From Pseudomonas koreensis (lineage in GTDB: Bacteria > Pseudomonadota > Gammaproteobacteria > Pseudomonadales > Pseudomonadaceae), in contig NZ_JALJWP010000001.1 in NCBI RefSeq assembly GCF_024169245.1, forward strand, positions 4,651,501 through 4,715,500: a stretch of DNA of 64,000 nt, written 5' to 3'. The notes under the pieces are model-generated. The model saw nothing but the letters and a program-made list of their open reading frames with translations, had not been told where the DNA came from and did not search any database. Positions within the stretch are counted from its first letter, which is position 1. Every line of letters begins with the position of its first letter. The translations under genes were made by a program, and so were the position numbers. Shown one piece after another: positions 17,087-26,478 of the stretch.

Positions 17087-18481
17087 TCAGTCCGGCAACT
17101 CTTCGAAGGCTCTGAATTTGCTCACCGTGGCGCAGTCGTAGCACACCGTTTGCAGGATCTGCTTGTCCATGCTGGCGTCGATGTTGCTTGAATCGCATTC
17201 GCGGCAGAACAGGCGCAGGTGGCTGAGCAAGTCGCTATCGAACGCCACGGCGGAAAAGAATTGCGGGACCAGTTCGTCACGCCAGTACATGCCCGGCGAT
17301 TTCGAAAATCCGGCGCCACTGTCCTTGAGCACGACGTCGTAAAGCAACCGCTGCAAGGCCGTTTGCGGCACCCGCGCATCGCGATGGGCATTCTTGCGCC
17401 AGTTGCGCGCCAGCGCGTCCTGCGCCGTGCCCAGCATGTTGCGTGGAATGGTGTTGGAGGCGTGACTGCGCCCTTTGGAATTGCCGGTGGCATAGAAATG
17501 CGCGGCGTTTCTCACTGCCAGCCGGGCGAAGTAATAGAGCTGGCTGACCGAAAAGTCCTGCAGCAACTGCCCGACCACCTCCTCGGCGCGGGCTTCGGCC
17601 GTGAAGGCAAAATCCACTTCAGCGGCCAGCACACGGATGTATTGAATGGACGCTTCGCGGGCAAGACTGAAGACCAGCGAATAGATTTCGCTCTTCCAGG
17701 CAGCTTTTACGCTGCCCGACAACTCCTGATAAAGCACCCGGTACAAATTCTCGCGGGTACTGCGCGCCACGCCGTCGAGCGTGACGCTGGGCAGCCATCG
17801 CACCGCGCTGTACTCGCGGATATTGCAGCCCTCACTGCGATCGAAGGCGTTGATGTCGGAGTCAGTGGAAACTGCCAGCACCCCGGCTTCGTGCAGGCTT
17901 TTGAGCAACTCTTCACGGGCCTCGAACGTCAGGGCGAGCAGTTCTTCTCTGGATGGCGCATTCAATGGCGCAATCCATTCAACGGTTGCGCCGTAACCAT
18001 CATCCAGCAAGGCGAGCAACGTCAACTTCTGCACGAACCCCAGATTGGCGTAGGGGACTGCGGGGCATCGCGCGCCATATCGAGCCTCCAATTCCAGGCG
18101 ATCACGCGCGGCCCGGGCGGCAAGCTGCTGCTGGCGCACCTTGAAACATTCTGTGCAGTTGCAAGTCGTGTGGCGGGTACTGGCGCCGGGAAGGCTTTGC
18201 TGGTGCTCACAGCGCACGCATTTGAAGGTACTGCGCAGCGAAAGCGGAGTACCTCTGGCGTGTCGGCGTACCCACATCGGCAGTTTGCAGTAGGGACAGC
18301 TGAGCTCGGCACTGACGAACGGTGGCAGAACCTTGAGCAGGCTGCGCACTGTTCCAGGGATCTGAAATTCCGCCATCAGCGCGGCAGTTTTTTCGCCTTC
18401 GAGATAGCGCTGGTAGAGGTGCTCGACCTGTTCATCGGACAAGTGGCGGATTTCTTCGGCGCGCTCGAAGTATTGGGTCAT
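17087..18481 (-). CDS. Unknown zinc-finger protein with N-terminal helix-turn-helix-like segment
   Basis: This is a 464-residue protein of no family I recognise. Residues about 15-55 (LSDEQVEHLYQRYLEGEK, then AALMAEFQIPGTVRSLL) resemble a homeodomain-like helix-turn-helix. A zinc ribbon follows with Cys 62/65 and 88/91, a further cluster Cys 107/109/112, and a C-terminal pair of Cys-x-x-Cys knuckles (426/429 and 447/450). The middle (about 150-420) is helical with no visible catalytic motif. The ATG at 18481 has an AGGA ribosome site and starts the conserved part. DNA or RNA binding is inferred from the fingers only. It lies upstream of gdhB on the same strand, about 480 bases away. Confidence 0.7.
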   Translation of the reverse strand: MTQYFERAEEIRHLSDEQVEHLYQRYLEGEKTAALMAEFQIPGTVRSLLKVLPPFVSAELSCPYCKLPMWVRRHARGTPLSLRSTFKCVRCEHQQSLPGASTRHTTCNCTECFKVRQQQLAARAARDRLELEARYGARCPAVPYANLGFVQKLTLLALLDDGYGATVEWIAPLNAPSREELLALTFEAREELLKSLHEAGVLAVSTDSDINAFDRSEGCNIREYSAVRWLPSVTLDGVARSTRENLYRVLYQELSGSVKAAWKSEIYSLVFSLAREASIQYIRVLAAEVDFAFTAEARAEEVVGQLLQDFSVSQLYYFARLAVRNAAHFYATGNSKGRSHASNTIPRNMLGTAQDALARNWRKNAHRDARVPQTALQRLLYDVVLKDSGAGFSKSPGMYWRDELVPQFFSAVAFDSDLLSHLRLFCRECDSSNIDASMDKQILQTVCYDCATVSKFRAFEELPD

Positions 18482-18772
18482 GGCAAAGGTCCTTTTTGGG
18501 GTTTGGGTAACGCACTCCATTGCGCAAGAGCGGCGAAACTACCGATAAAAACGTGGCTATCACAAGCGAAAAATCGCAATTACGGCCGGATTTTGCGCAT
18601 CCGGTAATTGCCTTACGCTGACGTCGGATTTCCCCTTCTCGCTACTCCGAAGTGGGCGACGGAAATGTCCTGCTTTGCCACTTTTGCCGATGCAGGCAGC
18701 GCGAATGAGCAGAGACTGGCAAAATCGCGCCTTCGAACAGATTCACCGCCGCCACTGCCCAGGATTTTCCCC

Positions 18773-19126
18773 ATGCAAATGACCACCGCCCTACTGATCG
18801 TCAACCCGTGCGACGACGAAGAAGACAACATGGCCATGCTCTGCTGCCACAGCGACAAGGGCGAGATGTTCCTGATGAGCCGTTATCCGGATGAGGATGA
18901 GCTGGAGATCACTCTGGATGGCGAGCCTTCGACGCTTGACGGGGTAAAAGTCACGCTGACTTCGAGTCTGCTGAAAATCGAGATCGCCGCGGCGGATGCC
19001 GATGCGTTGAATGGCGATGATGTGCTGGAGATCGCGTTCAACCCGGATATGGTGGATATGGATGAGGTTGTCGAGACGTTGAAGAATATTCTCGATGGGA
19101 CCGGGACCTTTATCAGTCAGATTTGA
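18773..19126 (+). CDS. Small acidic hypothetical protein
   Basis: This is a 117-residue, strongly acidic protein (many Asp and Glu, including CDDEEDN near residue 13 and PDEDELEITLDGEP). It has no signal peptide and no family known to me. The ATG at 18773 (MQMTTALLIVNP) is chosen because AGGA lies eight bases upstream; the longer open frame to 18608 is composed of unlikely sequence. It is divergent from the zinc-finger gene across 291 bases that hold no other gene. Confidence 0.65.
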   Translation: MQMTTALLIVNPCDDEEDNMAMLCCHSDKGEMFLMSRYPDEDELEITLDGEPSTLDGVKVTLTSSLLKIEIAAADADALNGDDVLEIAFNPDMVDMDEVVETLKNILDGTGTFISQI

Positions 19127-19138
19127 TGGTGTCCGGGC

Positions 19139-19220
19139 TGGCCCTATCGCGAGCAGGCTCGCTCCCACAGTACGGTGTACGACGATCCCTTGTAGGAGTG
19201 AGCCTGCTCGCGATAGGGCC
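19139..19220. repeat. Inverted pair of TCGCGAGCAGGCTC repeats
   Basis: Two facing copies with extended complementarity (GGCCCTATCGCGAGCAGG at the left, its complement at the right), about 35 bases apart, just after the acidic protein gene. Confidence 0.75.
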
Positions 19221-19252
19221 AGAACTGCCGCCCGATGAATTTTCTGCTGACG

Positions 19253-19337
19253 GAAGATCAAAAGATCGCAGCCTTCGGCAGCTCCTACAGGTGATTGCAT
19301 TCCAATCCTGGAGCTGCCGAAGGCGGCGATCTTTTGC
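19253..19337. repeat. Inverted pair of GATCGCAGCCTTCGGCAGCTCC repeats
   Basis: Facing copies with an 18-base spacer, directly after the previous pair, so that two repeat families stand back to back before the moxR operon. Confidence 0.75.
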
Positions 19338-19450
19338 GCTTTTCTACAAAATGCCGTTAGTCGCCGCCCCCTGCGATGGATTAAAGTAACGCCCCCAGCC
19401 CCGGCGTTATCCGAACGCCCCGGCCACTCCCTTTCCAGGAACAGTCACCG

Positions 19451-20410
19451 ATGGAACATCGTGAAGCGCTGCTGGCGCTGCGAACCTTTCTTTCAACGCA
19501 GATTCTCGGCCAGGAAAAACTCATCGAGCGCTTGCTCATCGCCCTGCTCGCCGACGGCCATATGCTGGTCGAGGGCGCACCCGGTCTGGCCAAGACCAAA
19601 GCGATCAAAGAACTCGCCGAGGGCATCGAAGCCCAGTTCCATCGAATTCAGTTCACCCCCGACCTGCTGCCTGCCGACATCACCGGCACCGAGATCTATC
19701 GCCCGGAAACCGGCAGTTTCGTGTTCCAGCAAGGGCCGATCTTCCACAACCTGGTGCTGGCCGATGAAATCAACCGTGCGCCGGCCAAGGTGCAATCAGC
19801 CTTGCTCGAAGCGATGGCCGAGCGTCAGGTCAGTGTCGGCCGCAGCACGTATGAACTGTCGCCGCTGTTTCTGGTGATGGCCACGCAGAACCCGATCGAA
19901 CAGGAAGGCACCTATCCGTTGCCGGAGGCCCAGCTCGACCGTTTCCTCATGCACGTCAAGATCGGCTTCCCCGACGCCGCCGTCGAGCGCCGCATTCTGC
20001 AGCAAGCCCGTGGCGAGGCGCTGAACGGCGAGACCAAGCCAGAACGCCGGGTCAGCCAGCAGGCGATCTTCGCCGCGCGCAAGGAAATCCTCGGTTTGTA
20101 CATGGCCGACGCCGTGGAGGAATACCTGGTGCAACTGGTCATGGCCACGCGCAATCCGGCCAAGTTTGACCCGGAAATGGCCGAATGGATCGCCTATGGC
20201 GCCAGTCCGCGCGGTTCGATCGCCCTTGACCGCTGCGCCCGCGCCCACGCCTGGCTGGCCGGTCGCGATTTCGTCAGCCCGGAAGACATTCAGGCCGTGC
20301 TGTTCGACGTGTTGCGCCACCGCATCATTCTGTCGTTCGAGGCCGAAGCCGCTGGCATCGATCAGGATCGCGTGGTGCAGCGGATTCTCGACGTCGTCGC
20401 CGTCGCTTGA
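19451..20410 (+). CDS. MoxR-family AAA+ ATPase
   Basis: This 319-residue ATPase has a Walker A at residues 42-49 (GAPGLAKT), Walker B around 100-106 ([10 protein letters not shown]), sensor-1-like [22 protein letters not shown], and the C-terminal lid domain. MoxR proteins act as chaperones that mature or control partner proteins with von Willebrand factor A (VWA) domains, here presumably those encoded downstream. It is the first gene of a six-gene operon; its stop is five bases before the DUF58 start. The ATG at 19451 follows a modest ribosome site (TCCAGGAACAG). Confidence 0.95.
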   Translation: MEHREALLALRTFLSTQILGQEKLIERLLIALLADGHMLVEGAPGLAKTKAIKELAEGIEAQFHRIQFTPDLLPADITGTEIYRPETGSFVFQQGPIFHNLVLADEINRAPAKVQSALLEAMAERQVSVGRSTYELSPLFLVMATQNPIEQEGTYPLPEAQLDRFLMHVKIGFPDAAVERRILQQARGEALNGETKPERRVSQQAIFAARKEILGLYMADAVEEYLVQLVMATRNPAKFDPEMAEWIAYGASPRGSIALDRCARAHAWLAGRDFVSPEDIQAVLFDVLRHRIILSFEAEAAGIDQDRVVQRILDVVAVA

Positions 20411-20415
20411 CCCCC

Positions 20416-21360
20416 ATGAACGCCGCCCTGCCCTCCGAACCCGGTATCCGCATCAGCCTCGCCGAGCTGATCGAGATGCGTCACCGCGTGCGCGAGGTGC
20501 AACTGTTTTCCACGCCGAGTCAGCGCAGCCCGCTGATCGGCTTGCATCACTCGAAATTCCGCGGCCGTGGCGTCGACTTCGATCAGGTGCGGGTGTATCA
20601 GGCCGGCGACGATGTGCGCACCATCGACTGGCGCGTCACCGCGCGCACGCAGGAGCCGCACACCAAGCTGTTCCATGAGGAGCGCGAGCGGCCGATTTTC
20701 ATCATGGTCGAGCAAAGCACGCGGCTGTTTTTCGGCTCGGGACTGATGTTCAAGTCAGTGCTGGCGGCGCAGGTCGCGGCGTTGATTGGCTGGGCCGCGC
20801 TGGGGCACAACGACCGCGTCGGCGGGCTGGTGTTCGGCGACAACGAGCACTACGAAATCAAGCCGCGTCGCAGCAAGCAGAGCCTGCTGCAATTGCTCAA
20901 CCGTCTGGTCAAGGTAAATCAGTCGCTGCACAGCGAGCGCGAGCCGGATCGCGATGCCTTCGGCGTGGCCCTGCGCCGCGCGCGGGAAGTGCTGCGGCCG
21001 GGCAGTCTGGCCATCGTCATTTGCGATGAACGCGCGTTGTCCGACAGCGCCGAGCAGCAACTGAGCCTGCTGGCGCGGCATTGCGATCTGCTGATGTTGC
21101 CGCTGTCCGACCCACTCGATCACGCCCTGCCCGCCGCCGGCCTGCTGAGGTTCGCCGAACGTGGCGCGCAGCTGGAAATCGACACGCTGAACTTCGACCT
21201 GCGCCAGACCTACCGCGCCCAGGCCGAAGCGCGTATTGCTCGCTGGGAATTGCTCGCGCAAAAGCTGCGAGTGTTGCTGATGCCGTTGAGCACCCAGAGT
21301 GAAATGGTCGAGCAGATGCGCGAGTTCTTGAATCCGCAGCGTCCGGGGAAAGGTCGATGA
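20416..21360 (+). CDS. DUF58 domain protein
   Basis: This is a 314-residue protein with the DUF58 signature GRGVDFDQVRVYQAGDDVRTIDWRV-type segment near residues 48-75 and a vWA-like core (IFIMVEQSTRLFFGSG). It has no membrane segment. DUF58 proteins are constant partners of MoxR ATPases, probably as clients or adaptors. The ATG at 20416 is preferred to the TTG at 20407, which would overlap moxR. It overlaps the next gene by ATGA. Confidence 0.9.
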   Translation: MNAALPSEPGIRISLAELIEMRHRVREVQLFSTPSQRSPLIGLHHSKFRGRGVDFDQVRVYQAGDDVRTIDWRVTARTQEPHTKLFHEERERPIFIMVEQSTRLFFGSGLMFKSVLAAQVAALIGWAALGHNDRVGGLVFGDNEHYEIKPRRSKQSLLQLLNRLVKVNQSLHSEREPDRDAFGVALRRAREVLRPGSLAIVICDERALSDSAEQQLSLLARHCDLLMLPLSDPLDHALPAAGLLRFAERGAQLEIDTLNFDLRQTYRAQAEARIARWELLAQKLRVLLMPLSTQSEMVEQMREFLNPQRPGKGR

Positions 21361-21854
21361 ACGGCCTCGAGCAGTTGCAACCGCTGATCTCACCGCCGCC
21401 GATTGCCTTCTGGCCGCCGGCGCCGGGCTGGTGGCTGCTGCTTCTGCTGTTGCCGCTGCTGGGTTTCGCCGTATGGAAGCTGCGCCGTTTCATTCCGATG
21501 AAGAAACGCCCGGTGGTGCGCGCCGAGCAACCGCTGGATCCGGTGCGCGTCGCCGCCCTCGCCGAATTGGCGCAAATGCCCAAGCCCTACGACGGCGCGC
21601 CGGCCGGCGCCTGGCTGCAACAACTCAACGGCCTGCTCAAACGCCTGTGCCGCAACCACTATCCGTACAGCCAGAGCCACACCCTCAACGGGCGCAAATG
21701 GCTGGCCTTCCTCGATAACCGCTGCCCTGCCGCCGGCCTGACGCGCTGGATGGTGCTGGTCGAGGGCGCGTACAAACCGGAATGCAAACTCGACGACAAA
21801 GCCATCGCCGGCCTGACCCAGGCAGTCGACACGTGGATCCGCAAACATGTTTGA
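21357..21854 (+). CDS. DUF4381 membrane protein
   Basis: This is a 165-residue protein with one membrane helix near residues 22-40 (WWLLLLLLPLLGFAVW) and a cytoplasmic helical domain, including LNGLLKRLCRNHYP and GRKWLAFLDNRCP. It matches the DUF4381 family that always accompanies MoxR/Bat operons. It overlaps the DUF58 gene by 4 bases and the next gene by 8, so translation is coupled. The exact role is unknown; it is assumed to be a membrane part of the Bat complex. Confidence 0.85.
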   Translation: MNGLEQLQPLISPPPIAFWPPAPGWWLLLLLLPLLGFAVWKLRRFIPMKKRPVVRAEQPLDPVRVAALAELAQMPKPYDGAPAGAWLQQLNGLLKRLCRNHYPYSQSHTLNGRKWLAFLDNRCPAAGLTRWMVLVEGAYKPECKLDDKAIAGLTQAVDTWIRKHV

Positions 21855-22926
21855 GTTCGCCTGGCCGTGGATTTTCGTGCTGTTGCCACTGCCGTGGTTG
21901 ATGCGTCTTGTCCTGCCAGTGGCCGACAGCGGCGAGCCGGCACTCAAAGTCAGTTTCCTCGCCGACCTCGAAGGCCTCGCCCGCCGCCGCGCCCGCGCCA
22001 ACTTGCCGGCCTGGCGGCAGCAGGCGCCGTTCATCCTGTTGTGGCTGATTCTGCTGATCGCCGCCGCGCGCCCGCAATGGCTCGGCGAACCGCTGCCGAT
22101 TGCCGCCAGCGGTCGCGATCTTTTGGTAGCGGTCGACGTCTCCGGCTCGATGGATTTCCCCGACATGCAATGGCAGGACGAAGAAGTCAGTCGCCTGTCG
22201 CTGGTGCAGCACTTGCTTGGCGATTTCCTTGAAAGCCGCGATGGCGACCGCGTCGGCTTGATCCTGTTCGGCAGTCAGGCGTATCTGCAAGCGCCGCTGA
22301 CCTTTGATCGACGCACCGTGCGGGTGTGGCTCGACGAGGCGCGGATCGGTATCGCCGGCAAGAACACCGCGATTGGCGATGCCATAGGCCTGGCCTTGAA
22401 ACGCCTGCGCCTGCGGCCGGCGCAAAGTCGCGTGCTGATCCTGGTCACCGACGGCGCCAACAATGGCGGCGAAATCAATCCGCTGACCGCCGCGAAATTG
22501 GCGGCCAGCGAAGGCGTCAGAATCTATCCGATCGGCATCGGCGCCAATCCCGAAGACAGCGGTTCGACCGGGTTGCTCGGGGTCAATCCGAGCCTTGACC
22601 TGGATGAACCGGCGCTCAAGGCCATCGCCGAAGTCACCGGCGGCCAGTACTTCCGCGCTCACGACGGCTTGGAGCTGCAAGCGATCAAGGACACCCTCGA
22701 TCAGCTCGAGCCGGTGACTCAGCAACCGACTCAGGCACGCCCGGCGCAAGCCTTGTATCACTGGCCTCTGGCCTTGGCGCTGTGGTTGAGCCTGTTGCTG
22801 GTAGCCCGCGAACTGTGGCCGGACAATCCGCTGCAACGCCTGTTTACCAGGCAACTGTATCTGCAAAGTCCGTTGCCGGACTGGCGTGAGCGCCTGCAAC
22901 GTTTGCGTCTGCGGAGGCGCCGATGA
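21847..22926 (+). CDS. BatA-like membrane VWA-domain protein
   Basis: This is a 359-residue protein with two N-terminal membrane helices (about 5-22 and 60-76), a vWA domain facing the periplasm (about 90-290), and a third helix near 302-320. The metal-ion-dependent adhesion site is intact: DVSGS at residues 97-101, with the Thr of a second motif in FDRRTVR and the Asp in LVTDGANNGGEI. This fits BatA of aerotolerance-type operons. It overlaps both neighbours, the downstream one by ATGA. Probably matured or controlled by the MoxR ATPase. Confidence 0.9.
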   Translation: MFEFAWPWIFVLLPLPWLMRLVLPVADSGEPALKVSFLADLEGLARRRARANLPAWRQQAPFILLWLILLIAAARPQWLGEPLPIAASGRDLLVAVDVSGSMDFPDMQWQDEEVSRLSLVQHLLGDFLESRDGDRVGLILFGSQAYLQAPLTFDRRTVRVWLDEARIGIAGKNTAIGDAIGLALKRLRLRPAQSRVLILVTDGANNGGEINPLTAAKLAASEGVRIYPIGIGANPEDSGSTGLLGVNPSLDLDEPALKAIAEVTGGQYFRAHDGLELQAIKDTLDQLEPVTQQPTQARPAQALYHWPLALALWLSLLLVARELWPDNPLQRLFTRQLYLQSPLPDWRERLQRLRLRRRR

Positions 22927-24659
22927 TCGCGCTCTGGCCGCACTGGTTCCGCCCTTGGTGGCTGTTGCTGTTGCCGCTGCTCGGCTGGCTGCTCTGGCAA
23001 CTCTGGCACCGGCAGAAACGCGCCGGTCGCTGGCAGATGATTCTGCCGCCAGCATTCCATGCTGCGCTGCTCAGTGGTGGCAGCGGACGCCAGAGCAAAT
23101 TGCCGTGGATTGCCCTTGGTGTGGCCTGGCTGCTAACCATTCTGGCGCTGCTCGGGCCGAGCTGGGAGCGCGTCGAACAGACCAGCCAGAAACCCGCCGA
23201 TCCATTGGTGGTGGTGCTGGAACTGACCCCGGAAATGCTCGCCACCGACTCGCCACCGACACGCCTGGAACAGGCGCGGCGCAAGCTGTTCGACCTGTTG
23301 CAGGCGCGCAGCGATGCGCAGACCGCCATCGTCGTTTATGCCGGCAGCGCGCACACGCTGGTGCCGCTGTCGGATGATCTGGCGACCAGTCGCAATCTGC
23401 TCGATGCACTCAAACCGTCGCTGATGCCGCAAAGCGGTCACCGCGCCGATCTGGCGGTGAGCAAGGCACTCGCCTTGCTCAAGCAAGGTGCGCTGGGTGA
23501 GGGACGGATTCTGTTGATCGGTTCGTCGCTCAACGAAGAGGAACGGCGCGGTATTCGCCGTGCGCTGAATGGCGAGTCGACGCAGCTACTCATGCTCGGT
23601 ATCGGCACCGCCGAAGGTGCGCCGATTGCCCAGGAGGACGGCAGTTTCCTCAAGGACGAGCAAGGCGCGATCCGCGTGCCGCAACTCGACAGTCCTGGTC
23701 TGGCGACATTCCTCAACAGCGTCGGCGGCGAATATCACCCGGCGCGTCTCGACGAGGCTGATCTCGGCACTCTCGGTCTGCTCAGCGGCCCGCGCAGCCT
23801 GCGTGACGATGGCCAGACCGTGCGTCTGGATACTTGGGCGGATCAGGGCTATTGGCTGCTGTTGCCGCTGCTGTTGCTCGCCGCTTGTGCCGGGCGTCGC
23901 GGCTGGCTGTTCTGCCTGCCGCTGCTGTGGTGCCTGCCGCAACCGAGCTACGCTTTCGACTTCGAAGACTTGTGGCTGCGCCCCGACCAGCAGGGTTTGC
24001 ATCTGCTCAAGCAGAAACGCCCGGCCGAGGCCGCGCAGCATTTTGACGATCATCAGTGGCAAGGGGTGGCGTTGTACGAGGCCGGCGACTACAGTGGCGC
24101 CGCTCAGCGCTTCGCCGAGGGCAGCGACGCCCGCGCCCACTACAATCGTGGCAACGCCCTGGCAAAAAGCGGTGAGCTGGAAGCGGCGATCGATGCCTAT
24201 GAACAGGCGCTGGAATTGCAACCGGATCTGCGTCCGGCGCAGACCAACAAGGCGCTGGTGGAAAACCTGCTGAAGCAGAAAAACGCCCCGCCGCCGACCG
24301 AACCAGACAGTCAGCCAAACGAACAAAGTCTGCCCGGCGATGAGCCCTCGCCCACTACCGCGCCCCCTCCGGCGGTGAGCAGCGAAACCCAGAGCGAGGC
24401 GCAACCGGCCGAGTCGGCCAGCGAACCGCCGCCGACCGCCCCGCCGCTGCCAGGCCCCAACGAAATACCCGGCAGCAACGAGGAAGAGGAAACCGACACG
24501 GTGCCGACCCTGCGCCCGAGCGAGAACAATCTCGAAGGCGAGCAGCGTCAGGCGCTCGAGCAGTGGCTGGGCAAGATCCCGGACGACCCGGGCGAGCTGC
24601 TCAGGCGCAAATTCTGGTACGAACAGCAACAACATCAGGATCAGGAAAACAATCGATGA
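22923..24659 (+). CDS. BatB/BatC-like fusion: VWA domain plus TPR
   Basis: This 578-residue protein combines a BatB-type membrane vWA domain (helices about 12-27 and 61-78, vWA about 90-290, helix near 310-330) with a C-terminal TPR unit (about 365-450; YNRGNALAKSGELEAAIDAYEQ) and a Pro/Glu-rich tail. The vWA metal site is altered: ELTPEM at residues 100-105 stands where Asp-x-Ser-x-Ser is expected. BatB and BatC are separate in many bacteria and fused in pseudomonads. It overlaps batA upstream and batD downstream by 4 bases each. Confidence 0.88.
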   Translation: MIALWPHWFRPWWLLLLPLLGWLLWQLWHRQKRAGRWQMILPPAFHAALLSGGSGRQSKLPWIALGVAWLLTILALLGPSWERVEQTSQKPADPLVVVLELTPEMLATDSPPTRLEQARRKLFDLLQARSDAQTAIVVYAGSAHTLVPLSDDLATSRNLLDALKPSLMPQSGHRADLAVSKALALLKQGALGEGRILLIGSSLNEEERRGIRRALNGESTQLLMLGIGTAEGAPIAQEDGSFLKDEQGAIRVPQLDSPGLATFLNSVGGEYHPARLDEADLGTLGLLSGPRSLRDDGQTVRLDTWADQGYWLLLPLLLLAACAGRRGWLFCLPLLWCLPQPSYAFDFEDLWLRPDQQGLHLLKQKRPAEAAQHFDDHQWQGVALYEAGDYSGAAQRFAEGSDARAHYNRGNALAKSGELEAAIDAYEQALELQPDLRPAQTNKALVENLLKQKNAPPPTEPDSQPNEQSLPGDEPSPTTAPPPAVSSETQSEAQPAESASEPPPTAPPLPGPNEIPGSNEEEETDTVPTLRPSENNLEGEQRQALEQWLGKIPDDPGELLRRKFWYEQQQHQDQENNR

Positions 24660-26287
24660 CCCGCTTCACCGCTCTCTTGCTGCCCCTGCTGATCTGCACG
24701 ACTACCGCTCAAGCGGCCGTGCTGACCGCCAGCGTGGATCGCAGTCGCCTGAACTCCGGCGAGACGGTGGAGCTCACCCTCGAAACTGATGACGTCACCC
24801 AGTTCGGCAAGCCTGACCTGTCGGGGCTGGAAGCGCTGTTCGAAGTGCGCGGCACGCGTCAGGTCAACCAGCTCAACACGCTCAACGGCGACACCCGTGC
24901 GACCACGCGCTGGATCATCACCCTGCTGCCGAAACAGAACGGCAGCGTCGTGATTCCGTCGCTGCAACTGGGCGAAGCGCAGAGCCAGCCGATCACCGTG
25001 CAGGTCATCGCCAGCGACAACCGCGAAGACAACAACAGCCTCGATCCGGTGTTCATCGAAGCCAGCCTCGATCAGACCAGCGTCTACGTCCAGGCCCAGG
25101 CCATCCTGACCTTGCGCATCTACCACTCGGTTTCGCTCTACGACGACAGCAGCCTGAGCCCGCTGCAAATCGCCGATGCGCGCATCGAACAACTTGGCGA
25201 CACCCGCACCTACGAAAAAGACATCAATGGCTTGCGCCACGGCGTGATCGAGATGCGCTACGCGATCTACCCGCAACACAGCGGCCTGCTGACGATCGCC
25301 CCGCAGACCTTCAGCGCCACGCTGGTCGATACCGCCCCATCGCCAGACGCCTCGGGGCCGAAGCCCGGCAAATTGATGCGCGTCAGCTCGGCGTCGATTC
25401 CGTTGACGGTCAAACCGAAACCCCTGACCTACCCGGTCGACGCACCGTGGCTGCCGGCACGCAGCCTCAGCCTCAGCGAAAGCTGGAGCCCGGAACCGGA
25501 CCACACCCAGGTCGGCGATTCCCTGACCCGCAGCCTGACTTTGAAAGTCGAAGGCCTCGCCAGCTCGCAGCTGCCCGCCCTGCCCGCCACCGACGTCAAC
25601 GGCCTGCGCCGCTACCCCGATCAACCGGTGCTGAGCAACCAGAGCAGCGACCGCGGCATCATCGGCAGCCGCGAAGAACGCGAAGCCCTGGTGCCGAGCC
25701 GCAGCGGCGCGATCGACCTGCCCACTGTCGACGTGGTCTGGTGGAACACCTTCGAAGACCACCTCGAACACAGCAGCCTGCCCGCACGCACTCTGCAAAT
25801 TGCGAACAACCCGAGCCTGCAAATCGACACCCCGGCCGGCACCCTGCAACCCAGCACGGCCGACAACGACACCCTGTGGTGGTGGAAACTCAGCACCCTG
25901 ATCCTCGCCTGCACCACCCTCACCGGCTTCGGCCTCTGGTGGCGCGCCCGGTGGCAACCGGCAATCCACCGCGCCGCCCAGACCGGCCCGAGCCCGCGCA
26001 CCCTGCTCGACGACATCAAACGCGCCAGCCAGGCCAACGACCCGCACGCCACCCGCCAGGCACTGGACGCCTGGGCGCGGCAACAACCGGAGACACTGGC
26101 GGACATGGCCGCGAGATTCGTCCCTTTGTCGGATGCGTTGGACGGGTTGAACGGCGCGCTGTACAGCGAGACCGGGCAGCATTGGCAGGGTGAGGATTTG
26201 TGGCGCGCGATTCGTACTATTCCAGCGGCGGAACGAGTGCAGGATCCGGTGAGTGAGAGTGGGTTGCCGCCGCTTTATCCGAAGTAG
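24656..26287 (+). CDS. BatD-like protein
   Basis: This is a 543-residue protein with a signal peptide (residues 1-20, ending TTTAQA), a long periplasmic part of beta-rich Ig-like domains (beginning VLTASVDRSRLNSGETVEL), and one membrane helix near 412-430, then a short cytoplasmic tail. The order matches BatD ('oxygen tolerance' family). The ATG at 24656 forms an ATGA overlap with the gene before; a longer frame from 24563 lies inside that gene and is rejected. It is the last gene of the operon and is followed at once by a hairpin repeat. Confidence 0.88.
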   Translation: MTRFTALLLPLLICTTTAQAAVLTASVDRSRLNSGETVELTLETDDVTQFGKPDLSGLEALFEVRGTRQVNQLNTLNGDTRATTRWIITLLPKQNGSVVIPSLQLGEAQSQPITVQVIASDNREDNNSLDPVFIEASLDQTSVYVQAQAILTLRIYHSVSLYDDSSLSPLQIADARIEQLGDTRTYEKDINGLRHGVIEMRYAIYPQHSGLLTIAPQTFSATLVDTAPSPDASGPKPGKLMRVSSASIPLTVKPKPLTYPVDAPWLPARSLSLSESWSPEPDHTQVGDSLTRSLTLKVEGLASSQLPALPATDVNGLRRYPDQPVLSNQSSDRGIIGSREEREALVPSRSGAIDLPTVDVVWWNTFEDHLEHSSLPARTLQIANNPSLQIDTPAGTLQPSTADNDTLWWWKLSTLILACTTLTGFGLWWRARWQPAIHRAAQTGPSPRTLLDDIKRASQANDPHATRQALDAWARQQPETLADMAARFVPLSDALDGLNGALYSETGQHWQGEDLWRAIRTIPAAERVQDPVSESGLPPLYPK

Positions 26288-26291
26288 AAAG

Positions 26292-26363
26292 CAAAAGATC
26301 GCAGCCTTCGGCAGCTCCTACGGATTATGTGCAGGAGCTGCCGAAGGCTGCGATCTTTTGATC
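26292..26363. repeat. Inverted pair of GATCGCAGCCTTCGGCAGCTCC repeats
   Basis: Nearly perfect facing arms with about 10 bases of loop, starting five bases after the batD stop codon. It probably acts as the end of the Bat operon. Confidence 0.8.
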
Positions 26364-26376
26364 TGAAAGTCCGGAA

Positions 26377-26478
26377 TCAATACTCGAATTTGGTTTTCAC
26401 TTGTTCGCCTTCGCGATAGGAGAGCACGAAGGATTTCCATAGTTCGCCTGTCACCATCAAAATCACCGGCTTTATCTT
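26377..26478 (-). pseudogene. Fragment of an immunity-like protein gene (C-terminal end only)
   Basis: A short minus-strand frame ends in GELWKSFVLSYREGEQVKTK plus three residues, a hydrophobic-aromatic tail that looks like the end of small immunity-type proteins (YezG style). It has no proper start; the frame is closed upstream by the TGA at 26479-26481. It is in the same phase as the second half of the broken zinc-ribbon gene, so both may be pieces of one decayed gene. Too short to name a family firmly. Confidence 0.45.

Noticed and set aside
24641..26182. A 513-codon minus-strand frame opposite batD
   Set aside because: Shadow of batD; no domain signals and no ribosome site.
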